A stretch of 64,000 bases of DNA from Microbacterium kyungheense (GCF_006783905.1 NZ_VFPE01000002.1:434001-498000), one strand, 5' to 3'; shown: positions 50,502 to 58,503, counted from the stretch's first letter. Notes: a model not told the origin generated them from the sequence alone. Program-made: numbers and translations.

Positions 50502-51875
50502 TCAGCGCGCTGCGAACTCGGCGAGTCTCGCGCGCCCTGCGCCGATGTGCTCCCGCACCCGCGCCAGCGCGTCCACGACAGCAGGCTCGTCGGCGTGATC
50601 CTCAGGGATGCGCGCCGGGTTGAGGGTCGTCCGGTTCGCCCAGGATCGCAGGTCGGTCTCTTTCGACATCGCCAGCGACGCATCCCCGCCGATCACCTGC
50701 ATCGCCGCCCAGCCCGCCGTCGTGTCGGCATACGGGGATGGGCGGCAGATCCGGTTCTTCTCGGCGTCGTCGTCGCGCGTGCCCTCCACGTAGCCGGCGA
50801 GGGCGGCGCCGAAGCAGGGGAAGCCGACGCGCACCGGCTGCGGGGTGATCGCCTGCGGCGTCCAGATCGGCCGCAGGCCGGGATACTTCAGTCCCTCCGC
50901 CGCGCAGTGCACGATGAGGGCATCGGCAGGGATGCGCACGTCACCGCTCGCGAACCGGAGGCGGCCCGGTGACACCGCCCGCAGATGCCCGCGGCGGACC
51001 ACGTCGTCGATCGTGCGCACCAGGTCGAGCTCCCAGCGGGCCAGCGTCGGCGTCTTGGCCATCGTCGGCGTGACCCCCGGGTCGATGCGGAGCATGATCC
51101 CGGCATCCTCCATCCGGAAGAAGACGTCGTCCGGGTCGCGGGCGGCCGCCGCGGCGGCCATCGTGTCGGCGCCCATGCCCAGGAAGATCGCCGGGTCCGG
51201 CTGGACGACCGCCCGGTTGAGCAGCCACGGGTCCCTCGGGCGCACCCACGTGATCGCGTTCGGCGCCACGCCGCCCTGCAGCAGCCACACGCAGGTGTCG
51301 ATCGCCGTCTTGCCCGCGCCGACGACGACGTACCGCCCGGGCGGCGCGTCGATGGCGGCGAGATCGTTCACGGGAACGACGTGAGCACCCTCTTCGATCG
51401 CGAACGGCGGAGGTGTCTGCGAGGGGATGTCGGGAGACAGGTACCTCGCGTCCACGACGCGCGCGCGGGGGGCGTGAAACTGCGCGCCGCTGAGCAGAGA
51501 CCGGAAGCGCCGATCGCCCATGTACTCGCTGCGTCCGTGGAACACGACACGTCCCGTCGCGACGAGGCGCTCGAGTACGCGGGCGTAGTAGGCGCACACC
51601 TCGGCCATACCGGCCCGTTCGTGCAGGCCGCGCTCCGGACCTGTCGCCTGCACGCGACCACCGCCGAGCAGCGTCGAGGCCACGCCGTAGAACGCGGACG
51701 CCTGATGCAGCCGGACGAACGCGTAGGCGTCGAGCCAATGCCCGCCGGCTCCGACCCGGCGGTCGATGAGCGCCACCGACAGGTCGGCGCTGCCGCCGAT
51801 GAGCGCGTCGACGAACGCCATCCCCATGGCCCCCGCCCCGACGACGACGTAGTCGACATCGACCTTCGTCTCCAT
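50502..51875 (-). CDS. FAD/NAD(P)-binding oxidoreductase
   Basis: A 457-residue flavin-dependent oxidoreductase, perhaps a monooxygenase. The FAD motif VVVGAGAMGMAFVDALI is at residues 10-26 with DRRVGAGGHWLDAYAFVRLHQ following; the NAD(P) site is RYVVVGAGKTAIDTCVWLL near 180. IVHCAAEGLKYPGLRPI lies near 340. The substrate is unknown. The ATG has TCTGAT 6 nt upstream, possibly leaderless. It is convergent with the VOC gene across the CGGTG repeat. Confidence 0.87.
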   Translation of the reverse strand: METKVDVDYVVVGAGAMGMAFVDALIGGSADLSVALIDRRVGAGGHWLDAYAFVRLHQASAFYGVASTLLGGGRVQATGPERGLHERAGMAEVCAYYARVLERLVATGRVVFHGRSEYMGDRRFRSLLSGAQFHAPRARVVDARYLSPDIPSQTPPPFAIEEGAHVVPVNDLAAIDAPPGRYVVVGAGKTAIDTCVWLLQGGVAPNAITWVRPRDPWLLNRAVVQPDPAIFLGMGADTMAAAAAARDPDDVFFRMEDAGIMLRIDPGVTPTMAKTPTLARWELDLVRTIDDVVRRGHLRAVSPGRLRFASGDVRIPADALIVHCAAEGLKYPGLRPIWTPQAITPQPVRVGFPCFGAALAGYVEGTRDDDAEKNRICRPSPYADTTAGWAAMQVIGGDASLAMSKETDLRSWANRTTLNPARIPEDHADEPAVVDALARVREHIGAGRARLAEFAAR

Positions 51876-51982
51876 GCGCTCATCAGAGCAGTGCGCGCAG
51901 TGCCGGTCAATGGGATGCCGGACTCCCGCCGGTCCCGTGCCGTCCGGCGCGGGTGTCGGGAGTGCCGCGTACGCTCAAGGCC

Positions 51983-52375
51983 ATGGCCACCCTCGACGAT
52001 CTCCGTGCTGTCGCCGCGGGACTCCCCGGCAGTGAGGAGCGCGCGACCACGGGCGGGGCGGCGTGGTTCGTGCGCAGCAAGCTGTTCGCGTGGGAGTGCC
52101 AGCCGTGGCCGAGCACGCCCGACGAGGTTCGCCCCATCCTGGCGTCCGAGCTGGTCGTCGGCGTGAAGCTCTCCGATCCGGAGGACGCGCTCGCGCTCCG
52201 TGAGATGGACCCGGGGGTGTTCCTGCCGTCGACGTCCCCGTGGGGCGAACCGAAGATCGCGTTCCGCATGGCCGGTATCGACACCGACCACTTCGCCGAG
52301 CTCGTCACCGAGGCCTGGCGCGTGCAGGCGCCGAAGTACCTTCGGCGCGAGTACGACGAGTCCGTCGGGGATTGA
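51983..52375 (+). CDS. MmcQ/YjbR family protein
   Basis: A 130-residue CyaY-like protein of the MmcQ/YjbR family. The start LDDLRAVAAGLPGSEERATTGGAAWFVRSKLFAW and the late WGEPKIAFRMAGIDTDHFAELVTEAWRVQAPKYL (shown in part) are characteristic. These are thought to bind DNA through a double-wing fold, with no known target. The ATG lies 7 nt after TACGCT, leaderless; an in-frame start at 51953 is rejected. It is followed by two small genes on the same strand. Confidence 0.82.
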   Translation: MATLDDLRAVAAGLPGSEERATTGGAAWFVRSKLFAWECQPWPSTPDEVRPILASELVVGVKLSDPEDALALREMDPGVFLPSTSPWGEPKIAFRMAGIDTDHFAELVTEAWRVQAPKYLRREYDESVGD

Positions 52376-52443
52376 CCGCCCCCGAGGTGGCGGACGCGGC
52401 GCCCGGTGCGGCATCCTTCACTTACATCGATCGAGGAGGATGC

Positions 52444-52956
52444 GTGTCGCATGCCGTCGCCCCCGCAGTGTCCGGAGCGGGACTGGTCGCCGGTCACGCC
52501 GTGATCGCACGCATCCGGCGCCTGCTGAGCGTCGCGCTCATCGCCGGCGTCGCCTACGCGACCTTCACCGTGGCGAGCCACGGCGGCTGCGCGGGAGGGA
52601 TCGCTGGCAGCGGCGGCTTCGTCGACGCCGCCGGGCACCCGACGGACGCGGCTCCGATGTGCGTCCAGCTCACATTGAAGCCGAGCCCCCTCATGTACAT
52701 CGCGATCGCGGCGATCGTGCTGCTCGCGATCGGACGCGTGCTCAAGGCCGCACACGAGTCGACCGCCGTGCGCACGCTCGACCGGGCGGCGGCCGGCATC
52801 GGGGTGCTGACCGTGGTGGCGATCGTCGTCTCGCAGGCGTGGTTCCAGCAGATTCCCCTCCACGAGCTGACGTCGGGGTCGTGGAGCGTGTTGAGCCCGT
52901 TCCCGTTCGGGTTCATCGACGTGACGACCGAGCCGATGGCGGGAGTCGCGGGCTGA
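52444..52956 (+). CDS. Hypothetical multi-span membrane protein
   Basis: A 170-residue protein with about three helices: near residues 25-45 (LLSVALIAGVAYATFTVAS), 80-97 (MYIAIAAIVLLAIGRVL) and 117-135 (AAGIGVLTVVAIVVSQAWF). Two Cys (GGCAGG and PMCVQL) lie on the predicted outer loop and could form a disulfide. No family is recognised. GTG start with GAGGAGG only 4-5 nt upstream. Its stop overlaps the start of a 68-residue gene by one base. Confidence 0.72.
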   Translation: MSHAVAPAVSGAGLVAGHAVIARIRRLLSVALIAGVAYATFTVASHGGCAGGIAGSGGFVDAAGHPTDAAPMCVQLTLKPSPLMYIAIAAIVLLAIGRVLKAAHESTAVRTLDRAAAGIGVLTVVAIVVSQAWFQQIPLHELTSGSWSVLSPFPFGFIDVTTEPMAGVAG

Positions 52957-53162
52957 TGGCGGGCACACCGAGCGGGTTCGCCTTCGAGGTCTTCGGCGAA
53001 CGCGTGGAAGTGCGTCATCACGGGCGTCCCGCGGCGACCCTTCGCGGCGCGACCGCTCGTCGGTTCCTCGACGACGTCGAGCGCCGCGACGCGCAGCAGG
53101 TGATGGCACGCGTGACCGGGCAGTACAAGCACGGCAACGAGCGCGTGCGCCACCGCCCCTGA
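52956..53162 (+). CDS. Small hypothetical protein, 68 residues
   Basis: A 68-residue basic soluble protein: a beta-like opening GFAFEVFGERVEVRHHGRPAATL and a helical end RRFLDDVERRDAQQVMARVTGQYKHGNER. It could be a small nucleic-acid-associated protein, but no family is recognised. The ATG overlaps the stop of the membrane gene (TGATG), so translation is coupled, and it probably forms an operon with that gene and perhaps MmcQ/YjbR. Confidence 0.68.
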   Translation: MAGTPSGFAFEVFGERVEVRHHGRPAATLRGATARRFLDDVERRDAQQVMARVTGQYKHGNERVRHRP

Positions 53163-53164
53163 CC

Positions 53165-53192
53165 CCCGTGACGGCGGCACCCGTGACGGCGG
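53165..53192. repeat. 13-bp direct repeat
   Basis: CCCGTGACGGCGG at 53165-53177 and 53180-53192 (period 15), immediately upstream of the -10-like GAGCAT (53200-53205) of the next gene. It may be two activator half-sites or a chance duplication. Confidence 0.6.
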
Positions 53193-53211
53193 TTTGTGCG
53201 AGCATCGAGCC

Positions 53212-54201
53212 GTGACCCCACACGACGACTGGCCGCGACTGCTCGGAATCGATGTCGACCCGGCCGCCGTCGCGGCATCGGGCGAGGCGCTGGAGGCGGT
53301 GCTGAATCGGCTGGGCGGGACGAGCGACGGGATGCCGGTCCCCGGCGCACCGGCGCACGGCTGGCGCATCCTTGCCGAACCTTCCGTCCGCCACACGGTC
53401 CTGGGGGCGCCCGCTGACCCCGCCGCCGCTCGCTGGCATGTCGTGCAGCTGACCGCCGAGGGCGATCGACGAGCGCTGCACACAGCACCTGAGCTGGCGC
53501 CGCTGCGGCCCAGCCGTGCGCAGAGCCGCGCGGGCCTGGAGCTGCGCTGGCCCGCCGTCGTCTCGCGGCATACGCCTCCAGACGAGTTCGTCGTCGATGT
53601 CGTGAACACGGGTGCCGCACGCTGGACGCCCGGCGACGACGGAATGCTCGTCATCGGGTCGTTGATCCCGACCGGCGAGGCGCCGCGGGTGTTCGGGTGG
53701 ATGTCGTCCCAGCAGCAGCGTGGCGTGCCGCTCGACCCGGGGGAGTACCTCCGGGTGCCGGTCACTCACACCAGCACCGACTGGCATGCCCTCGAACCCG
53801 GGCGCCACGAACTCCATGCGCACCTGGTCGCGTTGGGCCTGACGACCCCGCTGCCGTTCGTCGTCGAGATCTCGGCGTCCGACCTCACCCGTCTGAGAGC
53901 AGCGCGATCCGCGGCCCGGCCGTCGCCGGCGGAGCGACGACGGTCGCTCGAGAACCAGCGCCTGCGCGTCGAGGCGCAGCTGGCGGTGTCGGCCGACCCC
54001 GTGCGCCTCATCGAGATCGTCCGCCTCGCCGACAGCGACGATGCGGCCGTCGCCGCGATCGGGGCGTCGTACGCCTACGACCGCGAGATCGCAGAAGTCG
54101 TCTACCGCTCCATGCTGAGCGAGCTGCTCCCCGCGAACGCGCAGCGCAGCCGTCGCGAGCTTGCGATGATCGCCCAGTCGATCGAGCAGCTGGAGGGCTG
54201 A
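53212..54201 (+). CDS. Hypothetical protein, possible beta-sandwich plus helical tail
   Basis: A 329-residue soluble protein I do not recognise. Residues 1-100 are mixed; 115-225 look like an immunoglobulin/NEW3-type beta-sandwich (EFVVDVVNTGAARWTPGDD, LDPGEYLRVPVTHTS, LEPGRHELHAHLVAL); 245-329 are helical and charged (VRLADSDDAAVAAIGASYAYDREIAEVV). No signal peptide. The GTG 53212 lies 6 nt after GAGCAT, so it may be leaderless. The next gene is a GNAT acetyltransferase after 9 nt, probably co-transcribed. Confidence 0.75.
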   Translation: MTPHDDWPRLLGIDVDPAAVAASGEALEAVLNRLGGTSDGMPVPGAPAHGWRILAEPSVRHTVLGAPADPAAARWHVVQLTAEGDRRALHTAPELAPLRPSRAQSRAGLELRWPAVVSRHTPPDEFVVDVVNTGAARWTPGDDGMLVIGSLIPTGEAPRVFGWMSSQQQRGVPLDPGEYLRVPVTHTSTDWHALEPGRHELHAHLVALGLTTPLPFVVEISASDLTRLRAARSAARPSPAERRRSLENQRLRVEAQLAVSADPVRLIEIVRLADSDDAAVAAIGASYAYDREIAEVVYRSMLSELLPANAQRSRRELAMIAQSIEQLEG

Positions 54202-54210
54202 AGGGGCTGT

Positions 54211-54690
54211 ATGACGGACGACATCGAGATCAGGACCGCGCGGGACGACGAGCTGGAGCGTGTGGTGCGGCTGCGCTGGCTCTGGACGACGGAGCTCGGC
54301 GGCACCGCCGACATCGACGAGTCCGCGTTCGTCACCGGTGCCGCGGCTTGGGCGCGCGCCCACCGCGAGACCCACGTTCCGCACGTCGCTGTCGGCCCGG
54401 ACGGCGCGATCGTCGGCATGGCGTGGCTCGCGCTCACGCCTCGCGTGGCGAGCACGCACAGCCTCGACCGGTGGTCGGGTGACCTGCAGTCCTGCTATGT
54501 GCTGCCGGAGCGCCGCAACGGCGGAATCGGGGGCCGGCTCGTCGAGGCCGTGCTCGCCACCGCCCGCGCCCGCGGCGCCGAGCACGTTACCGTCCACACC
54601 TCCGCCGGTTCCGTCCGCATGTACGCGCGGCACGGCTTCCAGCCGAATGATCGCCTGCTTTGGGCCGACGCCTCGATCGCCGAACGCTGA
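54211..54690 (+). CDS. GNAT-family N-acetyltransferase
   Basis: A 159-residue acetyl-CoA-dependent acetyltransferase. The acetyl-CoA motif R-x-x-G-x-G is present as ERRNGGIGGRLVEAVLATARARGA near residue 101; CYVLPE is strand 4 and VRMYARHGFQPNDRL is the usual C-terminal strand. The substrate is unknown. ATG with AAGGGG, 9 nt after the preceding gene, so likely in its operon. A hairpin terminator follows. Confidence 0.88.
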   Translation: MTDDIEIRTARDDELERVVRLRWLWTTELGGTADIDESAFVTGAAAWARAHRETHVPHVAVGPDGAIVGMAWLALTPRVASTHSLDRWSGDLQSCYVLPERRNGGIGGRLVEAVLATARARGAEHVTVHTSAGSVRMYARHGFQPNDRLLWADASIAER

Positions 54691-54699
54691 GACGAGCAT

Positions 54700-54729
54700 G
54701 CGCAGGGGCTCGAAGTCAAGCCCCTGCGC
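54700..54729 (+). terminator. Hairpin terminator after GNAT gene
   Basis: Perfect 11-bp arms (54700-54710/54719-54729) with an 8-nt loop, 10 nt after the stop codon; no T-tract. Confidence 0.8.
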
Positions 54730-54759
54730 CGGTCAGACTGGACGGGGCATGGTCAGCAC

Positions 54760-55050
54760 ATGCGATCGAACGACATCCACCAACTCGAGCTCACCCCGCT
54801 CGCGGAGCGCTCGTGGCGGCTGTGCGACCGCAGCGTGGCAGGCTCCGACGCGGCGAGTGTCATCGCCTATGTGGAACAGCTCGACACCGGGGGCTACGAG
54901 GCGGTGTGGGTCTCGGTCGGCATCGGCTGCGTCCGGTTCACCAGCATCGAGGCCCTCTTCCGGGCGGCATTGCGGCTGATCGAGCAGTCGGGCAGCCTGG
55001 GGCCGTTCAAGCCGTCTCCCATCCCGCACCGCCCGCCCGCGCACGCCTGA
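54760..55050 (+). CDS. Hypothetical protein, 96 residues
   Basis: A 96-residue soluble protein with a probable alpha/beta core (HQLELTPLAERSWRLCDRSV, VIAYVEQLDTGGYEAVWVSVG) and a Pro/His-rich end. No family recognised. CAGACT at 54734-54739 is a possible -10; neither the ATG at 54760 nor an out-of-frame ATG at 54749 has a Shine-Dalgarno, so the exact start is uncertain. Confidence 0.62.
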   Translation: MRSNDIHQLELTPLAERSWRLCDRSVAGSDAASVIAYVEQLDTGGYEAVWVSVGIGCVRFTSIEALFRAALRLIEQSGSLGPFKPSPIPHRPPAHA

Positions 55051-55083
55051 GCGCGTGTCTGTGCCCGGTGGCAGGATGGGCGC

Positions 55084-55911
55084 ATGCCTGAGTCACCGGA
55101 GGTCGAGGCCCTCGCGCGCTTCCTCGCGCACGCCGGGTCAGGGCGCGAGATCCGCGGCGTCGATGTGCTGGAGTTCCGCACGGTGAAGACACGGGCAGCG
55201 CCTCCGTCGTCGCTCGTCGGACGGAAGATCACCGGAGCCGCGCGCCACGGCAAGCACGTCGAGCTCGAGCTCGGCGACGTCAGCCTCGTCGTGTCGCTCG
55301 GACGCCACGGATGGATGCGGTGGCTCGATGCCGACGCCGCCGAACCCGAGGCGGAAGAGCCGCCGGCCCTCGCTGTGTTCGAGCTGTCGGACGGCGTCAC
55401 CCTTCAGGCGACGGATGCCGGCAACTGGGTGTCGCTCGGGCTGTCGGTCGTCGGCGACCCCACGGAGGTCCCCGCGATCGCGAAGCTGGGGCCGGACCCG
55501 GCCGACCCGGCCTTCACCCGTGCGGCCTTCGACGCCGCGCTCGGCGGGCGCCGCAAGCAGGTGAAAGCGATCCTGCAGGAGCAGGAGTCGCTCGCGGGCA
55601 TCGGCAACGCGTACTCCGACGAGATCCTCCACCTCGCGCGGGTGTCGCCCGTCGTCCACGCCGCCGCGCTGGACGAGGCGGCCGCCGGCCGGCTGTTCGA
55701 TGCCACGGTGTCGACGGTGCGGGGTGCGATCGACGCCCAGAGCGGCATCCCGATCGATCGCCTCAAGGCTCAGAAGGTGGCGTCGATGCGCGTGCACGGG
55801 CGTGCGGGCGAGGCGTGTCCGGTCTGCGGAGACACGATCCGCGACTTCGCGTTCGCCAGCACCACCGCACAGTACTGCCCGACCTGCCAGACGGGCGGCG
55901 AGCCGCTCTGA
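55084..55911 (+). CDS. Fpg/Nei-family DNA glycosylase
   Basis: A 275-residue base-excision repair enzyme with N-terminal Pro2-Glu3 (MPESPEVE) as nucleophile and acid, the H2TH region LAGIGNAYSDEILHLARVSP near residue 170, and a C-terminal zinc finger C-x2-C...C-x2-C (CPVCGDTIRDF and YCPTCQ). The Arg normally found before the last Cys pair (R-S/A-T-x-Y-C) appears replaced (STTAQYC), so lesion range may differ from standard Fpg. ATG with CAGGAT 6 nt upstream, leaderless. Confidence 0.9.
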   Translation: MPESPEVEALARFLAHAGSGREIRGVDVLEFRTVKTRAAPPSSLVGRKITGAARHGKHVELELGDVSLVVSLGRHGWMRWLDADAAEPEAEEPPALAVFELSDGVTLQATDAGNWVSLGLSVVGDPTEVPAIAKLGPDPADPAFTRAAFDAALGGRRKQVKAILQEQESLAGIGNAYSDEILHLARVSPVVHAAALDEAAAGRLFDATVSTVRGAIDAQSGIPIDRLKAQKVASMRVHGRAGEACPVCGDTIRDFAFASTTAQYCPTCQTGGEPL

Positions 55912-55936
55912 TCGACCCGACGGCCCGCCCCGCGGG

Positions 55937-55942
55937 TAGCAT
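55937..55942 (+). promoter_or_regulatory. -10 box, leaderless promoter of Cys-rich small protein
   Basis: TAGCAT, 7 nt before the ATG at 55950. Confidence 0.5.
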
Positions 55943-55949
55943 TGGACCC

Positions 55950-56072
55950 ATGAGCACCCCGCAGCAGCCGGCGACCATCACCCTCGCCCCCGTGCCCGAC
56001 GACAAGAACCTCCTCACGGTCGTCGACGCCGGCGACTCCTGCTGCGGCGGCGGCAGCTGCAGCATCGGCTGA
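55950..56072 (+). CDS. Cys-rich small protein, 40 residues
   Basis: A 40-residue protein ending DSCCGGGSCSIG. Three cysteines with glycines near the C-terminus look like a metal- or thiol-binding tail; the first 28 residues are neutral and mildly beta-like. It has a convincing leaderless promoter (TAGCAT, 7 nt) and ends cleanly with TGA, so I call it real even though it is very short. I do not recognise a family; the role in metal handling is a guess. Confidence 0.6.
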   Translation: MSTPQQPATITLAPVPDDKNLLTVVDAGDSCCGGGSCSIG

Positions 56073-56129
56073 CGGGTCATCCTGCGCTGAGTCGCTGATC
56101 ACCGCCGGATTCGGCCTCGTGCTGATCGG

Positions 56130-56150
56130 GTGGCGGCCCTCATCCGCCAC
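56130..56150 (-). terminator. Small hairpin at the end of the CMD-family gene
   Basis: Perfect 7-bp arms (56130-56136/56144-56150); the stop codon of the leftward gene lies in the loop. Confidence 0.5.
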
Positions 56151-56745
56151 TGGCGTCACGCGCGACCTCGTCGGGCCGGGCGTCACGGAGCGCCGACGAC
56201 AAGGCCGGGCTGAGGCCGGGGACCTCGTCGACCGGCACCGCGAGCGCCTGGAGGGCGCGGCTGAAGAAGTTGCGCGCTGCCGCCGCGAGGGTCAGGTCCA
56301 CGATCTGCCGGTCGGTGAATCCGACCTCGCGCAGGCGCAGCGTGTCGTCATCGGTCATGCCGGCGGCAGCCGTCGACACCTTCTCTGCGAACTCGAGCAC
56401 CGCGCGATCTGCCTCGTCCAGTCCGCTGCCGGGCTCGTCACGGACCAGCGCGGCGAGCTGGTCCTCATCCAGCAGGCCGGCGCGCAGGCTCTTGCGCCCG
56501 TGCGCGAGCAGACAGTGCTGCGAGCCGATCGCGCGCGCGGCACCGAGCGTCGCGAGCTCGTAGTTGCGCAGGCCGATCGAGGGCACGATCGCGCGGATGA
56601 GCGCCTCGAACGCCTGATGGGCCTCGGGGTTCACCGCCATGGCGCGCGTGTGCGCGAAGACGATCCCGTCCTCACGCAGGTCGCCGGCGTACATGTCGGC
56701 GACGTGACCGGTGGCGGTGTCGATCTCAGGGGTGGTGACGATCAT
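56140..56745 (-). CDS. Carboxymuconolactone decarboxylase/AhpD-family protein
   Basis: A 201-residue helical protein of the CMD/AhpD superfamily. The core LRNYELATLGAARAIGSQHCLLAHGRKSLRAG (residues 68-99, shown in part) matches AhpD-like proteins, but the CxxC pair has only its second Cys (S-Q-H-C), so classical disulfide peroxidase activity is doubtful. Members act as peroxidases, lactone decarboxylases or thiol-based sensors. ATG with GGGAGG. It lies upstream of nothing on its strand; the MFS exporter is behind it. Confidence 0.87.
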   Translation of the reverse strand: MIVTTPEIDTATGHVADMYAGDLREDGIVFAHTRAMAVNPEAHQAFEALIRAIVPSIGLRNYELATLGAARAIGSQHCLLAHGRKSLRAGLLDEDQLAALVRDEPGSGLDEADRAVLEFAEKVSTAAAGMTDDDTLRLREVGFTDRQIVDLTLAAAARNFFSRALQALAVPVDEVPGLSPALSSALRDARPDEVARDASGG

Positions 56746-56846
56746 GGATGCCTCCCAGCAGGTGCGTCTTGGGTGCATCCAGAATCACCGATGCCCCGCC
56801 CCCTGTCGAGGGAGCGGGGCATCGGTGAGATACGCAGCGGAACGGA

Positions 56847-58370
56847 TCAGTGCCCGGCGGGCATGCCCTCGGGCTGGTCTGCCGGCTTGCGGATGAGGAA
56901 CGCGCCGACCAGCAGCGGCAGCGAGAGGATCGCCGCCGTCAGGAATGCCGCATGCGTGCCCGCGGCGCCGGCGGTCACCGCGTCGGCACCCGCCTCGGTC
57001 GCGCTGGACGTCGCGGCGGCCATGACGCCGAACATCAGCGCGATGCCCGCGGCGCCGGCGACCTGCTGCGCCGTGCCGACGACGGCCGACCCGTACGAGT
57101 AGAACTTCGGCTGCAGTGAGCCGAGCGACGCGGTGAACAGCGGCGTGAACGACAGCGCGAGCCCGATCGACAGCACCGTCTGCGCGATCGCCAGCACCCA
57201 CACCGGCGTCGCCTCTGTGAACGTGGTGTAGTACCACAGCATCGCGCTGGTGATCACGGCGCCCGGTACGAGGAGGATGCGCGTGCCCCAGCGGTCGTAG
57301 ATGCGGCCGATGAAAGGACCGGCCAGACCCATCGCGAGCGCACCGGGAAGGACGATGAGACCGGTCGTGAGCGGATCGACGCCGAGGACGTCCTGCACGT
57401 ACAGCGGCACCACGGTGATCGCGCCGAAGAACGCCATCGACATGATGGCCATCTGCGCGATCGACAGCGAGAAGTTCGCGCTGCGGAACACGCGGAGGTC
57501 CAGCAGAGCGTCGTCCTTGCGCTGCAGCACCACCTGGCGCCAGCCGAACAGCCCGAGCGCGATCACGCCGACGGTGAGGGCCACGACCAGGGTAGTGGTC
57601 GACGCGGCGTTCGCTGCCGCGGCATCCGCCCCGCCGCCGTGCCCGCCCGCGCCGAGCTGGCTGAGGCCGAACACGAGACCGCCGAACCCGAGGGCCGACA
57701 GGATCACCGACAGCACGTCGATGGGCGCGTGCGTGGTCTCGCCCAGGTTGTGGATCCACCGCGCGCCGACGACGAGGGCGACGACCGCGATCGGCAGCAC
57801 CACACCGAAGATCCAGCGCCACTCGAAGTTGTTCAGCAGGGCGCCGGCCAGCGTCGGGCCGATCGCGGGTGCGAGCGACATCACGATGCTGACGCGGCCC
57901 ATCATGCGTCCGCGGATCGCGGGGGGCACCACCGTCATGAGCGTCGTCATGAGCAGCGGCATCATGATCGCGGTGCCGGAGGCCTGGACGACGCGGGCCA
58001 CGAGCAGCATCGTGAATCCCGGCGACAGGAACGCGATCAATGTCCCCACCGAGAACAGGCCCATGGCCGCGACGAACATCGTGCGGGTCGTGAACCGGCG
58101 CAGCAGGAATCCGGTGATCGGGATGACGACGGCCATCGTCAGCATGAAGGCGGTGGTCAGCCACTGCGCGGCGAGCGCGGTGATGCCGAGGTCGGTGATG
58201 AGGTGCGGGATCGCCACACCCATCGTGGTCTCGTTGAGGATGGCGACGAAGGCCGCTGCGAGCAGCAGCCACACGACGCGGCTCTCTTCGGGGCGCAGCG
58301 CCGGGGCGGCGCCGGGCATCGAGGCAGCGGGGATGCTGCCGGTTCCGGGGGTCGTTTCGACGGCGGCCAT
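56847..58370 (-). CDS. MFS multidrug exporter, DHA2 (EmrB/QacA) type
   Basis: A 507-residue 14-helix major facilitator, a proton-driven exporter of lipophilic drugs. Helix 1 starts VVWLLLAAAFVAILNETTMGVAIPHL near residue 33; helix 4-5 has LLVARVVQASGTAIMMPLL and RGRMMGRVSIVMSLAPAIGPTLAGAL, the DHA2 motif C region. A His/Gly-rich loop (GAGGHGGGADAAA) is in the middle. ATG with GAGGAG about 9 nt upstream. An operator-like repeat lies just upstream, but no regulator gene is adjacent. Confidence 0.93.
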   Translation of the reverse strand: MAAVETTPGTGSIPAASMPGAAPALRPEESRVVWLLLAAAFVAILNETTMGVAIPHLITDLGITALAAQWLTTAFMLTMAVVIPITGFLLRRFTTRTMFVAAMGLFSVGTLIAFLSPGFTMLLVARVVQASGTAIMMPLLMTTLMTVVPPAIRGRMMGRVSIVMSLAPAIGPTLAGALLNNFEWRWIFGVVLPIAVVALVVGARWIHNLGETTHAPIDVLSVILSALGFGGLVFGLSQLGAGGHGGGADAAAANAASTTTLVVALTVGVIALGLFGWRQVVLQRKDDALLDLRVFRSANFSLSIAQMAIMSMAFFGAITVVPLYVQDVLGVDPLTTGLIVLPGALAMGLAGPFIGRIYDRWGTRILLVPGAVITSAMLWYYTTFTEATPVWVLAIAQTVLSIGLALSFTPLFTASLGSLQPKFYSYGSAVVGTAQQVAGAAGIALMFGVMAAATSSATEAGADAVTAGAAGTHAAFLTAAILSLPLLVGAFLIRKPADQPEGMPAGH

Positions 58371-58387
58371 AGGTGGTCTCCTCGCGG

Positions 58388-58421
58388 CTCGGATGGACAG
58401 CAGTGTGCCATCCGAGGATGG
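58388..58421. promoter_or_regulatory. Nested inverted repeats upstream of MFS exporter
   Basis: CTCGGATGG (58388-58396) and CCATCCGAG (58408-58416) form 9-bp arms 11 nt apart; CCATCC-GA-GGATGG (58408-58421) is a second, tighter palindrome sharing one arm. The three GGATGG-type half-sites look like a repressor site. Confidence 0.5.
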
Positions 58422-58503
58422 CAAGCTTCCAAGGTAACCGCGGGGTCCGACATCGCATTCCCGTCGAGGGGAAAATGCGGAGCCGGCGGGCCGCTGCCGC
58501 GGG

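Noticed and set aside
50383-50598. 71-residue plus-strand frame beginning in the CGGTG array
   Set aside because: A repeat-driven frame antisense to the oxidoreductase C-terminus, no ribosome site.
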